Source: Gorsachius magnificus
Taxonomy: Eukaryota > Chordata > Aves > Pelecaniformes > Ardeidae
Direction of reading: 5' to 3'
Assembly: GCA_034008185.1 (NCBI GenBank)
Contig: CM067086.1
Location: 67,192,286 to 67,256,285, forward strand
Length of the DNA stretch: 64,000 nt
Shown: positions 1-13,190 of the stretch, one piece after another
Layout of the letters: the number at the start of each line of letters is the position of its first letter
Numbering within the stretch: position 1 is the first letter of the stretch
Translations under genes and position numbers: made by a program
Notes under the pieces: generated by a model
Database searches by the model: none
Told to the model about the DNA's origin: nothing
The model's input: the letters and a program-made list of their open reading frames with translations, nothing else

Positions 1-1030
1 ATATTTCCCCCATTCCACCCCCTGCTTCCCTCTCCCACGTCTTTTGTTACTTAACGGCAGAAAGTAAGTGAGTACTTGAGTACTTTGTTCTCAAGCAAAA
101 GTCAGGAAAAAGTTCATTGGTAGCGAGCAGACAAATCCCACATCATTTCACTGCAGTCTGTCAGCACTCGAGGGAAGGAACCTCTTTTTTCCATACACAC
201 AGTTTCTCTGCCACAAAGTTTTTTCCAGCACTTGGCCCGGAGCGGCTGTGATAACGTCACTTTTCTGCCTGGATCGCTTCTTTCCCTGCATCTTTCAAAG
301 GGACCTTTGCCATTGTTTCATATCCCACAGTTTAGGGCCTTGGCAGGTGGAGCGAGCTGGTCTGCAGCAGCCATTAGAGCAGTGCTGGAAAAAGAATAAA
401 TCACCAGGGGTTTTTTGTGGGTTTTTTTTTAATGTTGGCAACTTTTCTAAAGTACAATGTGTATGTTCCTCTTTGTGAAAGAACACTAAGGCATTACTAA
501 AGACTTGATAATGAAGCTTGTTATTCATTGATTCAGGGTTCAGTAATAAATCACTGCTTGCAGAACTCTCCCTGCTCATTGCCATTACATTTTAGCCATA
601 ATTGAATTTTTGAAATTTGTTGTTGGTAATCCAAGAATACCTCTGTCCTGCATCAGTAATGAGGCGAGATGCGAAGAGCTGTCTTGGGTTCTTCACGGTT
701 GCAGTACACATCCCGATAATTTAAGATGCATTGAAGAATAAGTGCATAAACAAATGTGTTGTGTTACCATGTGGAGCGGAGGTTGGGTGATGACTTGCTT
801 TGATCTGCATCCTGGGGAAAGTGGCTTGAAGCATGATCCCACCTTTTATTCATGCTGAATAAGATTCTGTGAATAAGAGGATAATTAAATGTTCCTTTCT
901 TCAGTGCGTCCAAAGAGATGACTGCGTGGAGGATGAATTTGATTTAATCCATGTGCAGGTTAATAGAAAAAAACGTGATGACATACTGGCAACAACAGAT
1001 GCAATTGTAACACAGCCTTTTGACAGTCTT
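1..1030. other. Intergenic, no gene seen
   Basis: AT-leaning single-copy-looking DNA. Short open frames on both strands lack any recognisable domain and overlap each other. I see no repeat or RNA gene here. Confidence 0.6.
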
Positions 1031-1440
1031 ATGAGGAGCAGCTGAGGGACCTGGCGGTGTTCAGCCTGGAGCAGAGGAGGCTGAGGGGAGACCTGATCGC
1101 TCCCTACAACTGCCTGACAAGAGGGGGGAGCCGGGGGGCCGGGGGGGCTTGGTCTCTTCTCCCAGGGAACGGGCAATAGGATGAGAGCAAAGGCCTCAAG
1201 TTGTGCCAGGGCAGGTTTAGGTTGGACATTGGAAAAAATTCCTTCCCTGAAAGGGTTGTCAGGCACTGGAAGGGGCTGCCCAGGGAAGGGGTCGAGTCCC
1301 CATCCTTGGGAGTATTTAAAAGCCGGGCAGACGAGGCGCTTAGGACCAGGGTTTAGTGGCGGGATGGCAGGGTTAGAGTAATGGTTGGGCTTGATCGTCT
1401 TAAAGGTCTTTTCCAACCTAAATGATTTCATGATTCTATG
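1031..1440 (+). mobile_element. CR1 LINE, 3' end fragment
   Basis: This is the last part of a CR1 retrotransposon: the end of the reverse transcriptase ORF (a frame resembling [13 protein letters not shown]), then the conserved stretch around CTCAAGTTGTGCCAGGGCAG, then the tail GGTCTTTTCCAACCTAAATGATT ending in ATTCTATG repeats. It is 5'-truncated, as most CR1 copies are. A G-rich slippage region sits near 1120-1150. It belongs to the same subfamily as the copies at 15271, 18383, 25361, 38251, 55861 and 57230. It cannot encode a protein. Confidence 0.9.
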
Positions 1441-4400
1441 ACAACACCACAGCAGAGCTATTCTGGGACCGAGACCCACCTGGAAGGGCACATGGGGAAG
1501 ACAGGAAAAACGATTTTGCCACTTAATGCTCCCAGGCTCAAGGAGAAAGGAGCTGGTAGGCGTTCCCTGTAAATAAAGAGTAGCTTCAAAGGCACACCAA
1601 GCTCCCTATGGAAACAGCTTGAAAGACCCTGAAAATTATGACCTCATACCTCCTTCGCTCGGTTCCAGTAATTATTTTAAGGGTAACAACTGTTGTGATT
1701 ACTTTTTACCTCCATTATTATTACATTGACATTGTCTTGTTTCTTTGTAAAGTTTTGAGGCGGTTGAGAACAAGAAGGCCTGGACCATATCTTTTACGCA
1801 TTCTTCCTCCAGCCTATTCACCTCAGCCCTCCCAAGCCGAATGGGGAAATGTCAGCCACACCTTTCCAGGTTCACAGCAGAATAAAGAGATTTAATATCC
1901 AAACAAACACAAGAAGGCTCCGAGTGACCTTAGAAATTAACACATCTCCTAATGCTACCCGTTCTCCAGTCCTCTGTGGCTGCCCTGTTGTTGTGGCGCG
2001 AGATTTGCAAAAAAAAAGTTGCTTTATGACTGACTTTCAGAAACGTGCGAGGTGTGGAGGGACAGCACGGGTTTAATCCATTAGTCACCACAGCCCAATC
2101 CCCTTCTTACCCTCACGCTTCCTTAGAGGCGTGATACTCCTCCATGGGAGCAAACCCAGATACTTTTACATTCACAAGGCTGCAGAGCCCCATAACTCTG
2201 GTCTTGACCAACCTGAGGTGTCTCCAAGACCATCCTGGCACTGCCCCCTCTGCTTAGTCCTGATCTAAGGAGGGATCCTTGGGCTTCTAGGTTTTTTCTC
2301 CATGCAGGTGGTGGGAGTTAAATTACAGGCCCACACAGGTTAAATAAGTTTTACCATAGGTCCTTAATGTTCTTTCTTACTGCAGGGTTTGTCCATACCT
2401 CCTCGCATACCGAAGTGGTCCTGCCTGCCAGAGGTGCTGTGCTGGTGTTAAAATTCAGTGATGGTGTTTGCAGGAAGGCAGAGGTTTGTCTGCTGAGATC
2501 TGTGCTGAGAACAGCTGCCTTTACAGCCAACGTTGGCCTCCAATTGCACCACCACTCAAAGAGGGAAGCGGGATCATGGGTGAAAACTCTCCCAGGCCCC
2601 GAGGACTGCTGTGAGTCTGCCCATGGCCTTCCTTTGGGCAAACCCTGCGAATTGCCCATATCCTCCGAGAAAAGCCCCAAGCGGTTCTGCAGAACACTGG
2701 CTTCTCTGGTGGGATGAAGTTCTGGTGGTGGGGGTCAGAAGGTGCAAATGCCGCTTTGTAAAATCGACACCACAGTGCGGAGCAGGGGCTTTCTTGCCCA
2801 GGGGGGTAAGCTCCGCACTGGTGAGTGATTTTTTCACCGATGGTGATTTTTTTTCATGTTCTTTTTCAGCGCTGCCACACAGCGGCAGAGTTGAGGCTGC
2901 TTCTAAACGGGGAAGAGGCTGAAGGTTCAGAAGAAAATGCTCTTCGGTTAGAAATTACCTGGTTCTCCTGCTAGGGACACCCTGTCATCTTTCAGGGTGT
3001 TAACGTGGAGGTGTTAATGTTAACTTTTTCCTTGTTCAGCAATACTCTTACTCGTGGTTTTAGGTTGTTTTTCTAAGGAGCTGAGGTAAAGGGAATTTTG
3101 TGGTCAGTCTACAGACCTTCCCCCCAACACAACCACAATACTGCTCCTCATATTGGCCAAGGTTGGGGTTACAAAAATATCAAGCCTCTATAAGTTTCAT
3201 TAAAAGAGTTGTCCAGTTAGAGAGAGTACTACTGGCACACAGAAAGAGGCTGAAGCACAAGCCCAAATTATTGTTTGACAAAGAGAAAAGGGATTATGAG
3301 TATCTTAACTGCAGGGAGGGCGTCAGTCGGCAAGAACACTTGTCAGAAAAGGGGACGTTCAGCCGTGAGGCACCGAGCCCAGCAAACAAGGCCAATACAT
3401 TCTCCTGCCCACAGAGCTGTTTGGTTTCGATACAGGATTAAAGATGATAAAGTGAAAAATGCCTGTGTGATCAAGAAATCATCCTTTTCTTGATGACATC
3501 TGTGCCGCAGAAAATCAGATCCCAAAGGTAGGAGTGGGAGTAGGAAGACTCTGCTTCCTCTGGGTTTCCTTTTGAGCTGAAAATGAAAAAAAAAAAAAAA
3601 AAAAAAAGACCAAAACACTTGAATGTCTTGACATTTTCCCCAAAGTTAAAGCCAGGGAGATGAACAAATTTTCCAAATTCAGCCAGTTCTGTAAGTGGTC
3701 AAAAACATTTAAAAAAAAATCCACACAAATTCACCCACTCTTTTCCCTTTTTTGCAGAATGTTAATGCATCTATATTTGAAATGCGAACAAATTGAACCA
3801 GCTCTATTTTTACGTATTTTCTTTTTTTTTTTTTAGGTACCCTTACATGTCCTGACGATGAGCTGAACACTAAACCAGACGAATGAGCAGTAGGAGCACA
3901 GAGGCTGCCCGGGCCTGACCTTATGAAGTACCACTTAGAGACAGCAGGGTGCTGGCCAGGTAATTACTTCAAAACTCGGACCAAGCTCTGCGGTCCCTGG
4001 ATGAGGTATGGCATCATCAGAACCCTGACCTCATTTGCAGAGCCTGCATTTATGAAATGCCAAGAGATTATGCGGAGAGCTTTCCTGTGTGTAATCATAT
4101 AAGGCAAGAGACATGAAGTCATTGTCCTAAAGCCCAAGGTGAAAAGGCTGACCCTGAACGTCCCAGGCAGGCCTAGGGCTGCATTTTGTACTGCTGTGGG
4201 AAGAAAAAATGATCCTGCCTAATTTATTTGCCTGTTTTCTGGCTTTGGCCTTTTGGGAAAGTTGGCATTTAGAATTCCACTCAGAAGAGTTTTCTGGGCT
4301 TCGGTGTTAGAATAATTAAAGTCAAGAGCTGATTACTTTTCTGTAGCTCTGGGTTTCATCCCAGGAAGACAATCCATGCGTCAATGCTTCCTCCTACGGA

Positions 4401-5455
4401 AAAGTCCACTATATCAGGAGAAATAATTCAACCCTGCCTGCCTAAACTGAAGCCCACAGAGGGTGCCACTGACTTCAAACAGTCAGACTGGGCTCTGTGC
4501 CTGTGAACACGACTTTCACTCTGTGCGCGGTTGGGGAGGATTAGCAGGCATCCCCTCTCCGCAGGGGACTGTGCTCGGAGAAGCCCCATTGGAAAGCACG
4601 TTCCTATCCAACAGCCAAATCCTTCTCCTCCCCAGCACCTGAGCTGCCTCAGCACAGGCTCACAGGGGCCAGAAGACCCTGTGTTAGGGGTTCGGGTTCT
4701 TGAGAGCTTCAGCTTCGGTGCGAGCAAAGAGTTTCACTGTCTCAGCTTCTGCTGTTACGCAATCCATGCCTGACTGCAGTTTGCATCAGCTGGTGAAAAC
4801 GCTATGCGCAGCAAGGTTTGCTGCTTCTCGCTTTGGAAAACAACTTGGAAGACCTCAGAATTGCAACAGTCCTTCTCGCAACCACTATCCATCAGCCTTC
4901 CTTCTGTGTGCTAAGAAACTCCAGTAATTATTCAGTAATTAAGTGTCTCTCTAGGGTCGTAATTGTAAATCTGACCTCTCCCAGTCACTGTTTGCTCCTT
5001 AGGTAGCGGTTTTATCCATGCAAAAACAAATTCTCTTCTTTACATTTGATTGGATTACAAAATTGCTTTAAACTCTGTGGAGATGATTAGGAAAAGTGTG
5101 TTTTTGCGCAATAGTTACCATGGGAACTAAAGTGGAGAGATCTTTATGAACCAAAAGTCAAATAGATTGTGTTTCAGACAATTAATATTGTCTCACATGT
5201 TTATTCATTTGCTTTAACTCTTCCGTGCGCTATTCTGAAATAGTTTTAATCTCTTTTTCGATATCACGTGCTGTGTCGAAGAGATTCTGCTCCCTCGAGC
5301 ATTCACCCTTCTCTTCTCTTGCAAGGCCACCTTGCAGTCCTTCATCTTCCTCTTCTGCTTTGTCTCTTTGGTCTGAGGATATCTCTGGGGACTTCCAGGT
5401 GGGATTTGCTTTGGAATTGGGACACACCAGTGGGGAGAAGTGTCAAAGCTCCTGT
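1441..5455. other. Intergenic, no gene seen
   Basis: Non-coding. It contains an A22 run (3586-3607), a T-rich run near 3820-3836, and an RFX X-box-like palindrome GTTACCATGGGAAC at 5114-5127. No open frame has recognisable homology. Confidence 0.55.
3586..3607. repeat. Poly(A) run, 22 bases
   Basis: Uninterrupted A run. No retrocopied gene is recognisable upstream and no flanking direct repeat was seen, so a simple homopolymer is the best call. Confidence 0.9.
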
Positions 5456-6522
5456 CCTCTGGACTTCTGCAAAGCCTTTGACACGGTCCCCCACAACATC
5501 CTTCTCTCTAAATTGGAGAGCTATGGATTTGATGGGTGGACTGTTCGGTGGATAAGGAACTGGCTGGATGGTCGCATACGGAGGGTAGTGGTCAATGGCT
5601 CGATGTCCGGATGGAGACTGGTGACGAGTGGTGTCCCTCAGGGGTCCGTACTGGGACCGGTGCTGTTTCATATATTCATCAATGACTTAGACAGCGAGAT
5701 TGAGTGCACCCTCAGCCAGTTTGCGGATGACACCAAACTGAGTGGTGCGGTTGACACACCAGAAGGACGGGATGTCATCCAGAGAGACCTGGACAGGCTG
5801 GAGAGGTGGGCCTGTGTGAACCTCATGAGGTTCAACAAGGCCAAGTGCAAGGTCCTGCCCCTGGGTCGGGGTAACCCCCAGTATCAGTACAGGCTGGGGG
5901 AAGAAAGGATGGAGAGCAGCCCTGCCGAGAGGGACTTGGGCGTGCTGGTGGATGAAAAGCTGGCCATGAGCTGGCCATGGGCGCTGGCGGCCCAGAAGCC
6001 AACCCTACCCTGGGCTGCATCAGGAGAAGCGTGGCCAGCAGGTCAAGGGAGGTGATTCTGCCCCTCTACTCTGCTCTGGGGAGACCTCACCTAGAGTACT
6101 GCGTCCAGCTCTGGAGCCCTCAGCGCAAGAAGGACATGGACCTGTTGGAGCGGGTCCAGAGGAAGGCTACTAAAATGATCCAAGGGCTGGAGCACCTCTC
6201 TTATGAGGACAGGTTGAGGGAGTTGGGGTTGTTCAGCCTGGAGAAGAGAAGGCTGCGGGGAGACCTGATTACGGCCTTTCAGTACCTAAAGGGGGCCTAT
6301 AGGAAAGATGGGGAAAATCTTTTTAGCAGGGCCAGCTGTGACAGGACAAGGGGTAATGGTTTTAAACTAAAACAGGGTAGGTTTAGACTGGATATAAGGA
6401 GGAAATTCTTTCCAGTGAGGGTGGTGAAACCCTGGCAGGGGTTGCCCAGAGAGGGGGTGGAGGCCCAATCCCTGGGAACATTCCAGGGCAGGTTGGATGG
6501 GGCTCTGAGCAACCTGATCTAG
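5456..6522 (+). pseudogene. CR1 ORF2 reverse transcriptase, truncated and frameshifted
   Basis: The reading starts at [12 protein letters not shown], corresponding to the middle of the RT palm, and includes the [11 protein letters not shown] motif and the catalytic FADD box at 5720-5731. The N-terminal endonuclease and early RT motifs are missing. A single-base frameshift near 5990-6000 moves the rest (from about [22 protein letters not shown]) to another frame, which continues to TAG at 6520-6522. It is not expected to be functional. The same frameshift occurs in the copy at 36450-37182. Confidence 0.9.
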
Positions 6523-6614
6523 TTAGTGGTGTCCCTGCTCACTGCAGGGGGGTTGGACTAGATGACCTCTAGGGGTCCCTTCCAACCCAAAACATTCTAT
6601 GATTCTATGATTCT
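5456..6614 (+). mobile_element. CR1 LINE, 5'-truncated, with reverse transcriptase remnant
   Basis: This is one of the two longest CR1 copies in the window. It starts abruptly inside the reverse transcriptase domain, runs through the ORF stop at 6520-6522, a short 3' UTR (GGTCCCTTCCAACCC-type tail) and ends in two ATTCTATG units plus a partial one. It belongs to a different CR1 subfamily from the 1031 copy, recognisable by the C-terminal [10 protein letters not shown] ending. The copies at 20148 and 36450 are its relatives in this window. Confidence 0.93.
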
Positions 6615-9600
6615 CTTAATGGAGCCCGGGTGAGCTCCGGCAGACCCAGGTGCAGTGGTGGGTGAGCTGAGCAGCTCTCTGCTTCTCCTGCGCGAACCCC
6701 TCTGCTCTCTTTTCTAACACCCAAGACTCCTCAAACCTGCGTTTCTTCTAGTTCCATGTTTGACCCATAGGGAAGAGCAGCGGATAAACTGGCCAAGTGC
6801 CTGTCGCTGTCCCTCCGCTCTCCTCTCCTTCCAAACCCTCCTCTTTCTCCAGCAACCTGACTCCATCCCATCTCTTGATTTCTCTCTCACCTGCCCTCAG
6901 CTCTCTCCCTAGCATCTTGCCATCCTCTGGCTCTCCCCTCACAGCACAGTTTATCACATCTTAAAAATAATTAGCATTGTGCCAGAGACCCATTTCCCAC
7001 TCCAGCAGTTTCCATTTGTCTTTCTCCCCTTCACATCCAAGATGTCAGGAGGCCATCACCATACTCGGCTGTCACGATACTTACAGCATTGCCCTTCTCT
7101 CTGTCTGTCGTTGCCTTCGTGCTCGTCACCTGCGTTCACGGGCTTTCTGGGGCAAAGTTTTGTCCTGCATTATTAGTACAGCGCCTCTCAAAGCAGAGTT
7201 TTATTGTGAGCATGCCTCCAAGAAATAATAAGTAAGAAAGCAATGTCCTCATTTTCTTCCAGTCCTCTGCCTGAGTCTGTGTACAGGAGGAATTCCCCTA
7301 CTAAGGGAATTCAATATTCCTGTGGTTAAAAACTCAGCTGCTCCTCAGCCCCCTCCCCTGTGTACTTCTGACCTCCTTCCCCTGCACTGGTTACAGGATT
7401 ACTCATTTCCTCAGGGGCTGATCTCTCACGCTGTTGTTTCAGTTCTTCACAAACAAATAGTATTTCTGTCCCCTGTCGGAGGTATGGCGAGGAAAGCTGC
7501 CTTCAGCGTAGAAGCCAGTTCATCTTCAGACTCCTGTTCAGATCACAGGGCCGTGCTGTAACAGCTGCTGGATTAGATCCTGCTTCTTCCACCATCATAC
7601 CTGTTTTCAGAAGAGCATCATACAGCCGCAGTTTGCCAAGCTTTGGCAGGACTAGCAAAAGGCGTATTCCTGAGGCAAGGGTGGCCGAACTACCAAATTT
7701 CCAGTTTCTGCTCAGAATCAGGGAAGAATGAGAAAGCCTCAGAGAAACGCAGGTGAGAATTAGCAAGCCTCTTGTTTTCCCTAGCTTCTATCTCAGACTG
7801 CTGAACTGATTTTAGCAGAAACCTTCCAGTTTATTTGTTCTGAAGCGGCTAGGTGTCCTGGAATACGTCAACAGGTAAGATTTCAGCTCGGGAAAAAGAG
7901 AAGAGACTGAAAGCAGGGGCCTGCAATGGGAAATGTTGGGCGGCCAGAAATTTCAGTGTTGCTACTTCCTCTGATGATAGTATTTCACTGCAAAAAATAC
8001 ACAAACCAGAGAGAATAGGGCAAAGCACGTGTGTATAAAGGGGCAGCTGGGCCGAGTACTATCTTGCACGCTCAAAAACCAGCCATCTCCTGCCCTCCAA
8101 GTATGTATTTACTCCAGAATGATATGGATTTAAATCCGTACTGTCCTGCTGGTTTTACATCACTTGGCACCAAGCTGTAAATTGCTCCTGGTTCCAGGAG
8201 ACAGCGAATGTTGTGCTGATTTAAACCAATTTCCTGTATTTTAGTGACCTGTTGCCCCGAGGCCAGCACAGGAGTCTGCCTAAGGGTGTCCAAAGACAGA
8301 CATGAGAAAATGATATTAAAACTGTTTTCTTGTATGTTGTCGCTTTTGCAAGAGGAAAGTCTGTGCAGGTATTCCTGTACTGACCTAGAAGCTCCAGCAG
8401 TTGCTACATGCACAGGGCTCATTCAGGCAGGGCAGAAAATAGGCTGAATTTAACTCATAGTCAATAAAAACATTCCAGTTTGGTCCCAGTTTCTCTCTTT
8501 AAAAATTCATGAGGCAGGGGAGATGCCAGCACAGCAGAGGTGTTCCCTGTCACCATGGGAAGTGAAGCCTAGGTAGTGTGAGAAGCTGGAACCAGGCAGC
8601 AAAGTGTTTATTGTGCCCAGTGCTGCCTGTGGACCCATTCCCATTCACCAGCAGAGCAGCCCAGTCCCAGCCTTGCGCAAGCTGCAAAGATCCGACCTGC
8701 ATTTTCGCTGCAGTCTCTGAGGCGGGAGGTGTTTTCCTGGATAGCTGGTGAGGAAGTAATGTTGCTTTTGAAGCCAAAAATAATTCTTTCAGACAGATGA
8801 CATAATCTGTAAGAGGCCCAGCACTTCACTGCTATCAGATAATGCCGGCAAAATGCAATTCATGACACTCCAGAAGATTACATTGGATTATTAGATCAGA
8901 TTAGATTAGATTATCTTCCTGGATATTGAGGTCAGAAGGGCCATGGGGGGCGGGGGAGAGAGCCCGCTTTTCTGCATATCCCCAGGCATCCAGGTATTCT
9001 TCGTGGGGCACCACCTCTTCCTTTTCTTTGCATCCCTTTTTTATTTACTTCAGCCTGCCCTGCAAGGGCATTGATGCCAACTTCTTCCTAGTCATGTCCT
9101 GGCCATTGAGATCAAACCACGCTGTGCCAGGCGGTGTCGCAAATAGCGTCGTAGCACCTTGAAAGCGGGACGCGTTTCGGCATTCGGGAGACGGACTGGC
9201 TGGCTGTTGGCAGAAAGCCCACTGCTTGCTAATTGGAAAAAGAGTTTTAAATCAAGTTGGTATTTTTTTCTTTAAACAAGACATCTCAAATGGAGTGCTC
9301 AGCATCAAAGAATCAAGCAGAGCGGCACAGAAATAGCAGCAAGAGCATCTAATGAGGCAGAGAACGAGACTACTGACCCTGGTGAGGCTAGCAAGGGAGA
9401 CAGCACTTCCAAAGGAGTCATCTTTGAGCACAGGGGAACATTTCTCCTTGCGACTTTTCTATTTTCCAGCAAAATGAGAAGCACAGTGGTAGTATGGCAA
9501 CAGAACAAAAACCGTTCTTCCGGAAGGAGCTGTCCTTATCTAGCCAAATATCTTCTCATTGACACTGGTGGGCTCTGAATCAGGCTCACAAGAGTATGAA

Positions 9601-12600
9601 CAGCACCTCACGATTTTGCATTTAACACCTCTCCTCCACTTCTCTCCCCAGAAAGTCTTTCTGTGAGTAGCTCCGCTGCTGGCTGGTCCTGATGGGTATT
9701 TGCTCTCCTGGGCTGGGATTAGGGTGGCAGGAACTTGCATGGAGCCCAACACAAAGTTTGAGACCCAAACTCCCTGAGATTGGAAGAGTTTGGATCTCAC
9801 TCTGGGCTTCATTATTTGCAGTTTCTTCTCATGGCCACAAAAAGCCCGGATTTAGCATCCAGCATCTGTAATTGCAAACCCAGTCAACAAAGACCCTCTC
9901 TGACTTGTTCTCCTTTCTGGCTGACCATGGCAGTACAAATCCCTCCCTCCTCTGCTGACACTGAGAAACCCAGTGCTGGGCTACGGAGCGGTTGTAAGTG
10001 GCAGTGAGGGTGGTAGCAATGTAATTCACGCTGTATTACCCTGTTGGTTGTGGAAATGTGTTACAATCATATTTTTGCTTGCTGGTAGTGCCTTTATACA
10101 GTGGGTGTGCATTCACCACGCTCTTTCTAACAGTAATCTTGTAAGGTTTTCTAAAAAACTCTCATACCATTTTTATAACTAACTTTTTTTTTCACTTTGG
10201 GGATTGCAATCCGAGACGCAGGGCTCCCAACACAATCACCAGGAATGCACACAGCCAAACTGCAGGGAGCTCTGATGGACAGGCTGTGATAAGGACGGAC
10301 GTGCTGGGTCACTCGCAGGACACCTTTTTTGTCACGTTGTACTTCCCTCCGCTGCTCTTTGCTGTTGCTGAGGGCCCGAGGGGTTACGCTGAGCTACCTG
10401 CAGGGCGAGAGCTGGCTGATCTTGCACGCCCTCTGTAAATTCAAATGGAAACCTATTTGCACTAACAAAATACACATTTATTCATCCCTTTGCAATAAAA
10501 AAACAGAGTCATTTTAATATGCTTTCAGGGAATAATTGAGTCATAATTCCGTAATAAGGACTCTGCCCTCTGTTCCTCAGAGGGTGTTCTCTCTGGCACA
10601 TGTATCTGAATTTCTGTTGTGAAGAGCCCTGTACTACCTGCCCACACACTACTTACCGAGGGTGCTGTAACTGCTGTGTAGGCTGATGCAAAATGTTCCT
10701 TCACCCACAGATCCCTGCCTGCCTCTGCCTTAAAATGTCATTGAGAAACCAACCGAGAAACCAGGCTTATTAGAGAAGCTTCTCTCCTAGGAGGCCGCCC
10801 CAGCATGTACCTGCTCACCTGCAGGGAGCGAAGGTAACGCCGGGCCAGAAAAAAGTATCCTAGAGCAAAGCATGTTCCTCTGCTAGAGCTCAGCCTACTA
10901 AATCAGGGAAGGTATCTAAGTGAGCATGAGGAAGCTCTCACTGCAATCATCACATGCTTTCTTCAGCCAGAATATGCTGAATAAAACTAAATGTCGCAGG
11001 CTGAATCAGAAACCCTGCAGGGAGGTGGTGATTATCACGCTTAAACATTTTCGAGAGCGCTACCAGAGTCATTTTTTTGTTTTGTTATCCTGGTGAGTGA
11101 TGGGCTGGGAAGCAACACGCAGGTCTGATACCCACAGCCACAGGCTGACTTCTTGTGCAGCCCCAACGCGGAGGTGCGCAGCCGGGGGGGGTTGAGAGGA
11201 GCTGAGAAGGCTGCTGTACAACCCCATCTCTGCTGCAGAATTAGTTTGAAAAGTGCCGGGGTACTTGTTTGCCATTCAAAGGAAAAGCGTGGGGACAGCT
11301 CGTTACAGACATATCAGCGTGCTTCTGCTGCTGGGTGTCGGACCCCTGCCACGCAAGAGCAGAAGATGCAAGTGATGGGGGAGAGTCTGAAGGTCGAACA
11401 TCAAACATGGGAAAAGTGGGACCCACAGGTTTCTGTCAAAGCATCTCACTCAGAGGCCAAAGAGACAAGGGATTTTGATGAAATGGGTCCATAAAGGAGC
11501 AGTCTCGCATCTCATTTTCATTTATTTATGCTTTACTCCCATGCCCACAACAGCCCAGTCTGCTCCACACTGTTAGAATCAAAACTGAATCTTCAAACAA
11601 GCAAATAAACAATCAAATCCTCCCCAGCATTTCTTGGTTTCATTTTCTTGGTAACACAGAGCAATGCAGCGATAGCAGGGAGGTGATCTGTCACTGCCAC
11701 GAGGGTGAAATCCCCTCTTCGGCAAAATTCATCATATCTGCCTTCCCTTCCCTCGCAGTGCCTGAGCCGCAGTCCCGTGAATCCCAGAGGCACCTCCTGC
11801 ACAGACATCTCTCGTGCCTCCTCCTACCACGTCTTCCGCAGCAGCCTCTCCTGCTCGCCTTGCTTGTCTGCCCGTTGCGTTATGGTAATGTCATGCTCGA
11901 TCGTTTCCAAGTCTTACTCATACGGCGTTCGTTGTGTTGCAGCAGAAATATGGTGCAGATCAGTAATGTACCTACTGAACTCTTTAAAAAGGACAATTTC
12001 ACCAAGTTCAAAACAGGTATGAGCTGGCAGCAAACTCTCAGCAGATAATGTGCATAATAAAGGGAACAATTTAAGGACGTTTTACTAGAGAACCTAAACC
12101 ACCACAAGTTCGCTGCGGGGAGGGCAGGCCAGGCTTGTTTAACCAGCCAGATTTACAGGGGCTGGGAGAGGAGCTGGGAAAGAAAGGACAGTTACCGTCG
12201 GCAGCAAGTCAGCCTCCCCTCCAGCGGGGCTGCTGCAGAGGAGGGGTGAACCCCACCAGGGTGGTGGGGATGTGGTTCAGAGCTGCTGTGCTTCCATGGG
12301 ACCTGCTCTCATCTCTCCTGCAGGGTCTGGAGCTGGCATGGGAACAAAATCCCCCTGCAAGCCCGGACAGAAGGGTCCAACAGTGCCTGCTGGATTGCAG
12401 CTGGAGACCACGGGAATGAGAAGGGGCGAGGATACGTCTGGGACACGGCTGTGGGAACGGCACAGGTCACAGAAGAGCAGAGCCCAGGGCCGTGGCTTGG
12501 GTGCGACGCCCTGCTTTGCACATCTTGTCAGGGCCACGCGTGCCTGGGCACACGCGGCTGGTCCCCCGTGCTAGCACCAGCACCAGCGAGCCCATCCTTC

Positions 12601-13099
12601 AGTAGGCAAGCTCCCCGCGGGTGGCAGCCGCAGAGAAAATCCACCCTAATGAAATGCTTCCCTGGAGTAATTGGATTTCCACTGTAAACGAAGTCATTAT
12701 GCTGATTGTCCTTGCGCTTTTGAAGACAAGGCAATGCCAGCGAGCGGCGGCTCTGGCTGATGAACCCATGTGCGTATCTCTGCGGCGGGGAGCCAAGCAG
12801 GGGCATTTCCCTGCGCAGGAGAGCAGGGGCTTGCCTGTGCGAGGTCAAGGTGGCCGCGTGGCTCCGAATGCTCATGGCTCTGCTCCAAAAAATGGGCAGG
12901 GGAGAGGCTGTAAAGTGATCTGTGCAGTGACCAGAGGATTTTCCAGGAGCGGTCTCAGCTGTGGCAGGATTCTTGGGCACTGTGTGCCCTCTCTGTCCAG
13001 GCTGAGCAACCGGCACTTCCCAGCCTGTGGCTGGAGAGCTGCTTGGTGAAGGGCAGGCCGTGTCCAGCACCGGGAACACAGAGGGCTCCAGTCTACATG
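6615..13099. other. Intergenic, no gene seen
   Basis: Long non-coding stretch. I noted an E-box plus TATA-like pair at 8026-8040, a short GATTA-type repeat around 8885-8912, and AT-rich patches around 10440-10560. Short open frames are scattered on both strands without any recognisable domain. Confidence 0.5.
8026..8040 (+). promoter_or_regulatory. E-box CACGTG abutting a TATA box (candidate)
   Basis: CACGTG at 8026-8031 is followed within three bases by TATAAAG at 8034-8040 and then GGGGCAG. The sequence would fit a TATA promoter firing rightwards, but no gene follows. It may be chance. Confidence 0.2.
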
Positions 13100-13190
13100 G
13101 ATGAAATGTGGGAGAAGAAACAGGGGAAGATTATGTCCCAAAGACGTGTGTCAACAGCAGAGGTGGGATCGGACCCCAGCTCCTCTCTGA
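13100..13190 (+). repeat. MIR-like ancient SINE relic (candidate)
   Basis: Compared from memory with the MIR core and 3' region, the order of blocks matches: GATGAAAT, a purine stretch, TGTCCCAAAG, then GCAGAGGTGGGATCGGACCCC corresponding to the GCAGAGCCGGGATTCGAACCC block. The copy is highly diverged, as expected for a relic in a bird. A profile search is needed to confirm it. Confidence 0.45.

Noticed and set aside
3586..3607. Poly(A) run as the tail of a processed pseudogene
   Set aside because: No gene-like sequence upstream and no flanking direct repeat. CR1 rarely makes such copies in birds.
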